From Pogostemon cablin (lineage: Eukaryota > Streptophyta > Magnoliopsida > Lamiales > Lamiaceae): a stretch of DNA of 64,000 bases. The notes beneath the pieces were generated by a model. The model searched no databases. It saw nothing but the letters and a program-made list of their open reading frames with translations, and was not told where the DNA came from. The number at the start of each line of letters is the position of its first letter. Positions within the stretch are counted from its first letter, which is position 1. The position numbers and the translations under genes were made by a program. Shown in pieces: positions 35,058-45,530 of the stretch. Where the stretch lies: positions 24,418,981-24,482,980 of the forward strand of contig CM042979.1 in NCBI GenBank assembly GCA_023678885.1, read 5' to 3'.

Positions 35058-35062
35058 AGGTT

Positions 35063-35391
35063 AGCCCAAGGAGAAGAAACCACAGTTGAAGAAGAAGAAG
35101 AAGAAATTGATGAAGAATTTGAGGGTGTTGAAGAAGAAAAGAAAAAAAAAAGAGCAAAGTCAAGAAACAACTGAAGAGGACTTGAAAAATGAAATGAGCA
35201 TTTCTAAACCTTTAAATTCTTTAAGTTGCATTGAATTTGATGTTACTGTTTCTATTGACTTTGTTGACAAAGTAAAGATAAAATTTAAGAATGCCAACAA
35301 GGCCATCCCTTGCCATATGTATTGGATTGATGAAGAAGCACATCGATTAGAGTATGATGACAAAGATGAAAGATATTCATGGCCATTCTGA
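35063..35391 (+). pseudogene. Acidic coding remnant of D (right part)
   Basis: When Copia F and one TSD copy are disregarded, the frame from DDR at 26681 continues here into an acidic stretch of Glu (about 35080-35130), a Lys run, then TEEDLKNEMSISKPLNSL and a C-terminal half ending SWPF, stop at 35389-35391. It aligns by position with the acidic segment of element A after LGDDRFESE, but diverges and stops before RT. The downstream part is not recognised. It probably encodes a private protein of this non-autonomous derivative or is a chance frame. Confidence 0.5.
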
Positions 35392-35409
35392 TGAGCCTTC
35401 TGATTTCCA

Positions 35410-35603
35410 TCGTGACTCTCCGACGTTAAACATGAGCGCCTATAGGGGGCTTGCCCTTCTATTTTATTGCTTTCGTATTTCTTTTATGTGAGTGAGAGGT
35501 TATTATATTTAAGGTGCTCATGCCTAAGCAATTAAATCTCTTTTCAAACTTAGTTTCGACTTACGTTTTTATTAAGTTTTGGAGGATGTGATGTACTTAC
35601 CTC
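35410..35603 (+). promoter_or_regulatory. Conserved post-integrase block and second polypurine-like tract in D
   Basis: GTGACTCTCCGACGTTAAAC and ATGAGCGCCTAT-GGGGGCTT are followed about 130 bp later by AAGTTTTGGAGGATGTGATG and GTACTTACCTC. Element A has the same order at 57676-57486 on the minus strand. Confidence 0.65.
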
Positions 35604-36428
35604 ATCTTTGTTGGATTGTATACTAAAAGTCTAGCTTTTTGTATGAACAATGTTATAACAATTTATTTGAAATGAGAATCACATGATCAAATGATTGATT
35701 CTTATAATTTATTTATATGTATGATGCAATAGTCCACTTACTTTATATTGTAGATAATATATTATGCGACAACACGCGAAAGATCATATTATCGATTTTC
35801 TTATAAAGTATAAATAGATATGCTCACAATCGAGATAGACGGGACTCTCTATCGGGATGGTTGTAGTGTTATTTGGTATTAGTTTGTCTTGACTATAGAA
35901 TCATATTAGTGTACTTCGTGTGTATTGAGTAGGACCGCTTGAGATCGTTCGACTTATACTGACTTATAGGTGAACTTGATCTCAGTTATTATGGATGTTC
36001 GTGCTCTTAATCCCTATACAATAACCTCAACACATGAGACAGTATGTATTTCTTCATCATTGGTTGAGATTTACATATAATTAAATCAATAAACTTGGTG
36101 AATTGGGAAATAGTGCTGTCTTGATGGTGTGCTGTTGATTGTAGAAGGAATCCGTATCCATTATAGGTTGATGATGTCCCCTTGAGGAGCTCATAAGGAT
36201 TATCATATAAACCCAGTAGGTAGATTTATTCTGGCATGATAATGAGGTTGAGTGGTACTACTCTCGGATGAGATATTAATTAATAGAGTTGTCAGTAACT
36301 TAATTAATTAATAGATATTGTATATCTTAAACATGAGGAGACTAATAGGCTCATAATAAGAAGGAGCCCATAACGTAATTATGGGATTAGAACGGTAGTG
36401 CAGTAATAATATTTTAGTGGTATATATT

Positions 36429-37629
36429 TGTTGGATTGTATACTAAAAGTCTAGCTTTAGTATGAACAATGTCATAACAATATTCGAAATGAGAATCATT
36501 GATCAAATGATTGCATCTTATAATTTATTTTATATGCATGATGCAATAGTCCATTTACTTTATACTGTAGATAATATGTTGTGCGACAACACGCGGAAGA
36601 TCATATTATCGGTTTCCTTATAAAGTATAAACAGATGCTCACAACTGAGATAGACGAGGACTCTCTATCGGTATGGTTGTAGTGTGGTTTGGTATTAGCT
36701 TGTCTTGGCTATAGAATCACATTAGTGCACTTGTGTGTATTGAGCAGGACCGCCTGAGATCGTTCGACTTATACTGACTTATAGAAGAACTTGATCTCTG
36801 TTATTATGGAAGTTCGTGCTCTTAATCCCTATACAATAACCTCGACACGTAGGGCAGTATGTATTTCTTTGATTCATCAATGGGTGAGATTTATATGTAT
36901 TAAATCAACAAACTCGGTGAGTTGGGAAGTAGTGCTGTATCTATGGTGTGCTGTTGATTGTAGAAGGAATCCATGTCCGTCATAGGTTGATGATGTCCCC
37001 TTGAGGAGCTCATAAGGTTTATCATGTAAATCTTGCAAGTGGATTAATTTCCGGCATGATAAAAAGGTTGAGTGGTACTACTCTCGGACGAGATATTAAT
37101 TAATTAGAGTTGTCAGTAACTTAATTAATTAATGGACATTGAATATCTTAAACATGGGGAGACTATCGGGCTCATAATAAGAAGGAGCCCAGAACATAAT
37201 TTTGGGATTGGACGGGTAGTGCAATAATAATATTTTAGTGGACTATATTATTATTATTGGATTTAATTAAAAGCTTTGGGCTAAGCTTGGTTAATTAAGT
37301 TCAATTGAGGCCCAGCCCAATTTCTCCTCCTGGTCCCTGCTGTAGCCCAATATAAATAGTCATCTCAGCTTCTGGAAACCTAACTTCCTGCGCCTCTTTT
37401 GACGTGAGTTAGAGAGAAGCAGATTGAGAGAACTCTGGGGATTGTTGACCACCCAACACCAGAGTTGACTTGGGACATACAGCAGAAGATCAAGAGGTGT
37501 TCTTCTGCAGCGATTCAGACTCTACATCAACCCTGAAGTACGGTAATCATGTTAAATCGCTTCCGCTGATTTTGTTTGCCTGATAACCTAAACGGATCAC
37601 GTTTGGACCACACGATCCAATTGCCAACA
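36429..37629 (+). mobile_element. 5' LTR of Copia E2
   Basis: 1,201 bp, TGTTGG...GCCAACA, with TATA box ATATAAATAG near 37350. It aligns with LTRs F and E1 but lacks about 190 bp containing the shared module: sequence passes from CTGCAGCG directly to CTCTACATCAACCCT. Confidence 0.95.
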
Positions 37630-37631
37630 AT

Positions 37632-37643
37632 TGGTATCAGAGC
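37632..37643 (+). promoter_or_regulatory. Primer-binding site of Copia E2 (initiator tRNA-Met)
   Basis: TGGTATCAGAGC, two bases after the 5' LTR. Confidence 0.95.
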
Positions 37644-37859
37644 GAGGTTTCGGGGTGAAACGTGATTCGTTAGGTGGGTTGTGATTATATGATTAATTGT
37701 TTTAATCTGGATTAATCGCATGTTTGTATACCCAGAATTATGTTATTGATTAATTTGATTATGTGATATAATATGGAAATTATTTCATGGGTTCTGTACT
37801 GCTATTTTTCCTCCATGGTATCCAATATGGTTAGTGTGTGATTGTTGTTGATTTTAATT

Positions 37860-38770
37860 GCTGGACATCATACACACTGCATCAAAACCAATCTACTTTC
37901 TATCACCCTGTACATCACACACACGTTACGACGTGGAGATTGGCATCGTCAGAAATCTGCAAATGAATTCACGCACGTCTGTACACGGTGAAAGAATCAG
38001 AAAGACAGCGATGGGTGCCCGATGGCTGGTGAGTGTCGTGATCATGGGCAGACAGGCCTGTCGGTGGAGACGATCTCCACTGCCGGCTGGTGGACGGTGA
38101 AAGCCAAAGTTTTTTCATCGGAGGCGAGGCTGCCGAGCATATCGATTGCTGGTCGCTGTCGGCGAAGATGGCAGTCATAGGCGGGCGCGAGCGGCGGCAA
38201 TCGTTGGCGGCAGCGCTGATGGTTGGCGACTAACCCGGTGGCGGCGCTGTTGCTCAGCGATGGGCCGATGCAGCTACGGATCGACGGCTGGAACATATTT
38301 AGTCATCGAGGATTGATGGCCAGTGGACCGCCAGACGTGGCGCGGCGCGGCGGCTGGAGGCTGGGACGCCAGTTGGCGATAGCGCCGATGGCTCTGCGCG
38401 ACGGCGGCACTGATGGACGTTCACGGTGGGATGAACTGGTCGCGGCAGAAGGGTCGACGGCGCGACGACGGCAGCTGGTGACTTGCAGCGATGTCGGAGA
38501 TGACTCAGCAACGCTTCCGGTCGACTCTGAAACTGCTTCCGGGCGAGCTTTTCTCAATCCCGGTTGTGACCGCCATGGTTCAGGGCGAGAAGGGGAAGAG
38601 CGGTGGACGGCGTGACGTTCAAAGGTTTTGGACCTTGACTGCAGACTACGGGCGAGGCGATGGTGGTCCCCAGCCACTCGACTCGACGTTTCCGGTGCGG
38701 TCAGAGGCTCGATTCTGGCTTACCAGTCTGGACAGTCGTCGGCAGCTGTAGGCGTCTTCAATGAGCAGTC
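37860..38770 (+). other. GC-rich foreign-looking segment in the leader of E2
   Basis: A stretch of about 900 bp is strongly GC-rich against AT-rich surroundings, with open frames on both strands (plus 38223-38615; minus 38303-38677). Neither translation has a recognisable domain: both are rich in Arg, Ser, Gly and Ala, as random GC-rich frames are. F has unrelated tandem repeats at the same place. It may be a captured host fragment or a private leader segment. Confidence 0.5.
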
Positions 38771-38799
38771 CAACTCAGGTTGAACGCGTGATGCGGCTG

Positions 38800-39260
38800 G
38801 GCACTGATGGTGGCGGCTGATGATTAGGGTTGAGCTAAAGTGTGGGCCAGATTCATAGGCTCTATATTTGGGCTTGATCTAATATTGATTTAATATTGGG
38901 CCAGTTTCATGGGCTCAATTACTGCTTTATTTATGCAGGATTGTTGTTGGGCTGATAGAGGCCCAATTTTATTTAATTTAGTTATGGGTTGTTGGGCCCA
39001 TATTTAATTAATATGCTTGTGGGCTGTCTCAGTTGGGTCTTTATTTTAATTAATTGGTTTTGGGCTGATGGGCCCAATTTTAATTAAAATGGATATGGGC
39101 TGTTTGACATCTAATCCTGGTTTTAATTAATTGTGGATAATGGGCCAAGCATGATAAATTAGCTATTTAAATAATGGAGCTAATTTTGTGCTAGTGGGCT
39201 TGGTGGATTTAATTTGTTTTTGGGCTAAGATTATGGGCCATAGATAATGAGCATGATTAA
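38800..39260 (+). repeat. GGGCTG/GGGCCCA word repeats in leader of E2
   Basis: Short words TGGGCTGATGGGCCC, GGGCCCATATTTAATTAA and TTTTAATTAATT recur many times with irregular spacing. Non-coding. Confidence 0.6.
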
Positions 39261-39479
39261 TTAATTAATCTGCTGCTCATTTTGTGCTTATTTGTTGCTC
39301 TTGTGCCCAAATTGATTGATCCACAATTTATGCAATTAATTAATGATATATAACTGATTTAATTGTTTTAACTTGACAATTAATTGTTATATATGAAAGG
39401 CATGTTCTATGTGATTTATTTATTTAAATTGCTGTTAATAGAAGCATGTCTAAGTTGTATATTTTATTCTGGAATATAA

Positions 39480-42400
39480 TATGCATGTTTAAAACCCTCG
39501 GTAATTAAATAACTAAGTGGGAGAGGGGATTGGTAATAAATTCCCGCGGCCTCCATTATTGGTTTGTTAGCAATGTGAATAGACTTGCGCGTCGGCATTA
39601 GAGCCTTCCTCCCCATCGGATGAGTTTATTCATGGATTGCTGGAACAGACTTCATTAAATAATTACGTTTGTAATGTGATGCATATGAACTTGCGCGTTG
39701 GCTTAGACCTTCCTCCCTATCGGATGAGTTCATATGCGATTCACTGGTACAAACTTGTAATTGATGACTGTAGGAAGTTATCCGAGCGCGTGTGTACTTC
39801 TCCATCTGTAAGGCACACAAGCTTGGGCCGCGGACTTGGGGTCAAATAATGGTATACACTTAGATGTAAATAATAAGTATCCTCCCCATCGGAGTCACTG
39901 CTTTTATTTGCAAGGCTAAAGAGGAACCGACTATTAATTATTTTGTCATAAAGTTAGGTTGACAAATGAAATTAATGGGTAAAACCTTCTCTTGTAAATG
40001 TTCGAGTTTGTAAACGTCCACACTATCGTGGCTTGCAGATTCACGGTGCTTGAGATGTCGGTGAATTTTATTTTATATTGTTTTGAGGGAAACGATATAA
40101 AAGGATAAAATTCGAATATTTGATCGGAATATTTAATTGTGATTCTCTGAATTTCTAATGATTTTATTTCACTAATTGCTTACTATAAGACATTATATTT
40201 ACTTGTCCAAATTAGTTGATTAGAAAAGAATCTTGGTTTTGAAAATTACTGCTTAAGAAAATACATGTGTGTTCTCACAAAGGACGTCTCATGATGCCTA
40301 TTAAAGTCTCTAGTGAAGAGATGAGAGGTTCATAGAAATATGGTAATCTCATGTAACTCTTCAGATACTTGAGTAATTTAAAAGGCGCAAGATCATGATA
40401 GAATTTGATGAATGAATTGGAAATACATGGAATAGAAGTTGAAGGGGAAACCTAAGTCAATTTTATTCTCCATAATTGCCTAGATGTTTTGAGTAAGTTC
40501 CACCTGAATTACAAGAGGATGTAAATGGTGGGAAACTTCTGACAAAACAAGTGGCAAAGGAAAGCCATTTTCATCATGATATGAACAAGTTTAATATCTT
40601 ATTTACTAATGGTTTAAACATGATTAGTGATGGCATCTACTGACTCGAAGTGAGTAGATACTGGAATCACTAAATGTTTATCACTTAGTAAGCATAAGAT
40701 TGTTAAAACATGGGTAAAACTACAAGGGTAGTGGCTATTGCAGTGGGAGTTGTTTATTTATCTCATGATAAGAATAAACGATTGATTATGAGAAATTGCC
40801 TTTACGTACGTTTCATAGAAAGAATTTGATTTCGGTTTCTATGCATTAATGGATGGATACTTCATTTCATTTAAATGACATGGTCATAGTAATGATGAAT
40901 GAGGCTATAATCCGTTAAAGTACGTTGGTGGATAATATGTATATTCTTGAATCATGTACATCCCATAGATGCAATAAATAATTATTAATAATGCATCTTC
41001 TAATATTAGTAAGAGAAAGGAACCTTCAAAGATGAACTAAACATACATTTGGCGTCTAAGAATAGTTCATTTTACTTGAGTAGGATTCAAAAGTTGATAG
41101 CCGATAGACCGTGAGGTATATCTGAAGTGGAAACTATCGGACTTGCGAGTCTTGCTTGGAAGTAAAAATGATTAACTGTCTTTTCAAGGCTGTGGGGTTT
41201 AGAGCCAAAGATATATATGTTGGAATTAGTTCATTCTGATTCAAGCGAACCTAACATTATCCGGGCGAGAGGTGGTTATGAATATTCGAACATTATTCTG
41301 GATATCAATATATTTATTTGATGCACTGCATGTCTAAGTTCTTGGATTAATTCAAGAATTGAAAGGCTGGTACAGTGAAGCGTCATGGAAAATATATTAA
41401 GTCATTACGATTTAATCGTGATGGCGAATACCTCAAGGGATAGTTAGGAACTAATAATCAGAAGTTGAGATTAAATCTCAAGGTAACTACACCGGGCATG
41501 CCCCAGCTGAATGGTGTGGTGGGTTGAAGGTATAAGGCTCTTATGGTTATGATTAGATAGATGATGAATTATTTGGAATAATTAAATTCATTTTATGGAC
41601 ATGCCCTAGATACAGTAATTCGTGAAACGTTTATCTGTATATGGGATATCCTAGAAAAATGGAGAGTGATTTATTTAGTCCAAAAGATCGAAGGGTGATT
41701 GTCAACACAAACACTAGATTTTTTGGAAAAGGACTATGTAATAAATCACAAGCCCATGTATAAGTTGTTCTAAAGGAAGTGAGAGGAAAATACTAAGTAT
41801 AAGTACCAAGTGTACAAGAGGATATACCACAAGGTAAACTGCATCGCGTGTCACGTCTGATACACAATTACATGTAGTGCCTTGTCGTAGTGGGAGGGTT
41901 GTGTGACAACTCATAAATATATGTTTGGGAGAGTCGTGAGACTTGATCCCTAGTGAACATGGTATTATCCCACGGATACGACGTAGCACTACAAGATTAA
42001 AATGCGGAATCTTAGTAAGTTGCAATGTACGTTGAAATAGAATCTACGGATTCTATATTAAGTCTGGGAACTTGTATGACCACTAAATGGTGTAAAAACC
42101 ATTGCAAGTGATCATAGGAAATAAAAGAGGATCATACGGAAAGGTGAAAATCTTGGAAGCAAAGCTTGTTGCGAAAAGATGTACTCAGAAAGAAATGGTT
42201 CGATTATGAGGGAACATATTCGCTGGTAGCTATGCTTAAATTGATCCGGATTCTTTTATTTATTGCTGCTCATATTAAATTATGAGGTACAGCAAATAGA
42301 TGTCAAGACAGCTTTCCTGATTGGAAGTCTTGAGGAAAACATCTATGTGAAGCAACCAGAGTAATTCATTGCAAAGTACTAATAGCATTTTGATAGTAAG

Positions 42401-43500
42401 CTTAAAAGTGTCCAGCGATGGACTAAAGCAAGTTTTAAGATCGTGAAGCATCTGTTTTGATTAGATAATCCAGTGGCATGGATTTAAATCAATGAGCGGA
42501 TGAGTCTTGTGTGTTGTAAAGAGTGACGGAAACGTGGTGGTATTTCTTGTACTATACGTAGATAGTATCTTGCTCATTGGAGACAATGAAAGAGTATTAT
42601 CGGGCGTATGGGTACGGTTAATAAAGCGGTAGTGATGAAGGACTTAAGAAAGGCAAAATACATCCTTTTGATCACGGTAATACGGATCACAAGAAAGGAT
42701 GTTATGTTTATCTCAAGTTTCATAAAATCATACAGTCCATACTCGTTTAGCATGTAAATTTATCTAAGTGAATGTGTCTTTAAGACGCAAGAAGAAGATA
42801 TAGTAGATGAAAGCGGTTCCTTATGCTTCGGCGAATAAGGAAGCTTAATCTAAAGAATGCTATGAACGAAGTTGGATATCTGTGTTGCTGAACGCATGAA
42901 CAGAAGGTATCAACGTAACCCGGAACAAGAATGATGAACTGTAGTAAGACATATATAAAGTGCCTGAGAAGGACTGGAAATTATATGTGGATTTACTAAA
43001 CAGATTCACTGCTTCTTGTGGATTACGTAGATTCAGATTTTTTAGTCAGATTGGACGCCAGTAAATTCTCCTCAAAGGTTATGTGTTTAATCTTAGGAAG
43101 TAGAGTCATAGTGTGGAGGAGTATTATATAGAAATATATTTTAGACTCCGGACTCCATCATGGAAAGATGATAAATTGGAGCCTATAAGGCAGCCAAAGT
43201 ATCTATATGACTCTAGAGACTTCATGATGGACTTTGAAGTGTTTCTAAGTTTGCCCAAGGTAATCACAATTTACATTGTTGATATTGGTCCAGTTGCAAA
43301 CTTGAAGGAATGACGAGTCCATAAGGCAATTAAACACATGGAGCGCGAGTACCACCTGTTACGAGAAATCGTATGATGAGGCGAAGGTTGTTGTCGCCTA
43401 GATTGCATCGGATGATGACCTAGTAAACCATTTACAAGGACCTTAAGGCGAGAGCTTTTAATGGTCGTGTAGTGGGAGTAGGAATCAGATGTATGGCAGA
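39480..43500 (+). pseudogene. Decayed Copia gag-pol of E2
   Basis: Recognisable pieces in order: integrase zinc-finger region (near 41050), integrase core (KSLRFNRDGEYLKG near 41398; TTPGMPQLNGVV near 41486), a fused linker (GHALDTV then VYLYMGYPRKM, near 41595-41660), RT (QQIDVKTAFLIGSLEEN, then a TAA at 42362-42364), an active-site region LYVDSILLIGD near 42550 (second Asp missing), and the RNase H end near 43320-43380. At least a dozen stops and several frameshifts. The same linker fusion and stop position occur in F. Confidence 0.85.
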
Positions 43501-43522
43501 AGACATGACAGCATAGTCTTTT

Positions 43523-43538
43523 AGTATAAGTGGGAGAT
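43523..43538 (+). promoter_or_regulatory. Polypurine tract of Copia E2
   Basis: AGTATAAGTGGGAGAT lies immediately before the 3' LTR. Confidence 0.9.
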
Positions 43539-44739
43539 TGTTGGATTGTATACTAAAAGTCTAGCTTTAGTATGAACAATGTCATAACAATATTCGAAAT
43601 GAGAATCATTGATCAAATGATTGCATCTTATAATTTATTTTATATGCATGATGCAATAGTCCATTTACTTTATACTGTAGATAATATGTTGTGCGACAAC
43701 ACGCGGAAGATCATATTATCGGTTTCCTTATAAAGTATAAACAGATGCTCACAACTGAGATAGACGAGGACTCTCTATCGGTATGGTTGTAGTGTGGTTT
43801 GGTATTAGCTTGTCTTGGCTATAGAATCACATTAGTGCACTTGTGTGTATTGAACAGGACCGCCTGAGATCGTTCGACTTATACTGACTTATAGAAGAAC
43901 TTGATCTCTGTTATTATGGAAGTTCGTGCTCTTAATCCCTATACAATAACCTCGACACGTAGGGCAGTATGTATTTCTTTGATTCATCAATGGGTGAGAT
44001 TTATATGTATTAAATCAACAAACTCGGTGAGTTGGGAAGTAGTGCTGTATCTATGGTGTGCTGTTGATTGTAGAAGGAATCCATGTCCGTCATAGGTTGA
44101 TGATGTCCCCTTGAGGAGCTCATAAGGTTTATCATGTAAATCTTGCAAGTGGATTAATTTCCGGCATGATAAAAAGGTTGAGTGGTACTACTCTCGGACG
44201 AGATATTAATTAATTAGAGTTGTCAGTAACTTAATTAATTAATGGACATTGAATATCTTAAACATGGGGAGACTATCGGGCTCATAATAAGAAGGAGCCC
44301 AGAACATAATTTTGGGATTGGACGGGTAGTGCAATAATAATATTTTAGTGGACTATATTATTATTATTGGATTTAATTAAAAGCTTTGGGCTAAGCTTGG
44401 TTAATTAAGTTCAATTGAGGCCCAGCCCAATTTCTCCTCCTGGTCCCTGCTGTAGCCCAATATAAATAGTCATCTCAGCTTCTGGAAACCTAACTTCCTG
44501 CGCCTCTTTTGACGTGAGTTAGAGAGAAGCAGATTGAGAGAACTCTGGGGATTGTTGACCACCCAACACCAGAGTTGACTTGGGACATACAGCAGAAGAT
44601 CAAGAGGTGTTCTTCTGCAGCGATTCAGACTCTACATCAACCCTGAAGTACGGTAATCATGTTAAATCGCTTCCGCTGATTTTGTTTGCCTGATAACCTA
44701 AACGGATCACGTTTGGACCACACGATCCAATTGCCAACA
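43539..44739 (+). mobile_element. 3' LTR of Copia E2
   Basis: 1,201 bp, identical by eye to the 5' LTR except one base (43853). Confidence 0.95.
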
Positions 44740-45072
44740 ATATTATTATTGGACTTAAGTATAAGCTTTGGGCTAAGCTTGGATACTTAAGCCCAATGGA
44801 GGCCCAACTCTAATTTCTCGTCCTGGTCCCTGTTGTAGCCCATATATAAGTCATCTCAACTATCTGGAAACCCTAATTGAACATGCCTAACATTGTGAGG
44901 AGGGTGAGGGAATAGCAGATTGAGAAGATCTCGAAGATCGTCATCCACACGACTTCGAGATTGAACTTGAGAATACAGTAGAAGATCAAGAAGTTATTTG
45001 CTGCTACTATTCGTCTACTTCCATGATTTTTATAAAATCATGTGGAACTCCAAACTGTATGTATAATACACT

Positions 45073-45186
45073 TTTGGAAATCCACTGAAGAGAGGATCAT
45101 TTTGGCGCATAGATCACTCAAATCAGTGATCAGATGAGAGAGTTATGCCTAAAACGGTGAGGCTGCGCAGGCTGCCAGCGAAAATC
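45073..45186 (+). repeat. Shared LTR module, copy in solo Copia LTR E1
   Basis: In element orientation: TTTTGGAAATCCACTG, GAAGAGAGGATCATTTTGGC, ATCACTCAAATCAGTGATC, GAGAGTTATGCCTAAAACG, GGCTGCGCAGGCTGCCAGCG. Clearly related to the module of Athila-like LTRs C, D and I. Confidence 0.75.
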
Positions 45187-45530
45187 TTTCTTCTTCAACA
45201 TACCCTGGTGAAAGGTAATACGTTTCTATGTTTTTTTGCTTCTACTTATTTAGAAATGTATGGAACCCTAATGGTTCACGTTAACCAAATTGTCGAACGC
45301 CAACAATCTTATGAGCTCTAAAGGTGTAATTTTTTCTTTCGTCTTGTTGTTCGTTTGTTAGGAAGTTGATTTTTTGCAGCATATTAATATTATAATTAAT
45401 ATTGGTATGTTGATTTTTTGCAACATACCTAATGTTTCAAGTTTTGTTTTGTGTGTTTCCTAGTGTCTGTGGTCGATTTTTTTCGATTTTCATCTTTTCC
45501 ATAATTTTGATTTTTCAAATTTTCTGGTGT

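Larger units (their letters stand above)
36429..44739 (+). mobile_element. Young Ty1/copia element E2, full length, coding-defective
   Basis: LTRs of 1,201 bp each (36429-37629 and 43539-44739) show one difference by eye (G at 36743, A at 43853). They are flanked by an exact duplication ATATT (36424-36428 and 44740-44744). PBS (37632-37643) fits initiator tRNA-Met; PPT is 43523-43538. Despite recent insertion, pol is fragmented and no long frame exists. It sits inside solo LTR E1 of the same family. Confidence 0.95.
35609..45306 (+). mobile_element. Solo Copia LTR E1, interrupted by E2
   Basis: Starts TGTTGGATTGTATACT (35609) and ends CGAACGCCAACA (45306), flanked by identical ATCTT (35604-35608 and 45307-45311). 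Its two parts (35609-36428 and 44745-45306) sum to about 1,382 bp, the size of F's LTR. There is no PBS or interior of its own. It carries the shared LTR module at 45073-45186. Confidence 0.9.
24579..45530 (+). mobile_element. Athila-like non-autonomous derivative D, interrupted
   Basis: Plus-strand element inserted into the LINE. Its own parts are 24579-26686, 35063-35603 and 45307-45530. The rest is Copia F and solo LTR E1 with E2 inside. Only about 1.35 kb of interior is left; RT and integrase are absent. Segments homologous to element A are the LTR, the PBS, the region coding DPLET...ENLHALNDDR, and the block around 35410-35603 that in A lies between integrase and the third ORF. No 3' LTR is seen; sequence switches at 45531 to element C in opposite orientation. 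Confidence 0.75.

Noticed and set aside
38042..38677. GC-rich frames (plus and minus) as host genes
   Set aside because: They overlap on opposite strands, have no domain or start-context support, and sit inside a Copia leader.
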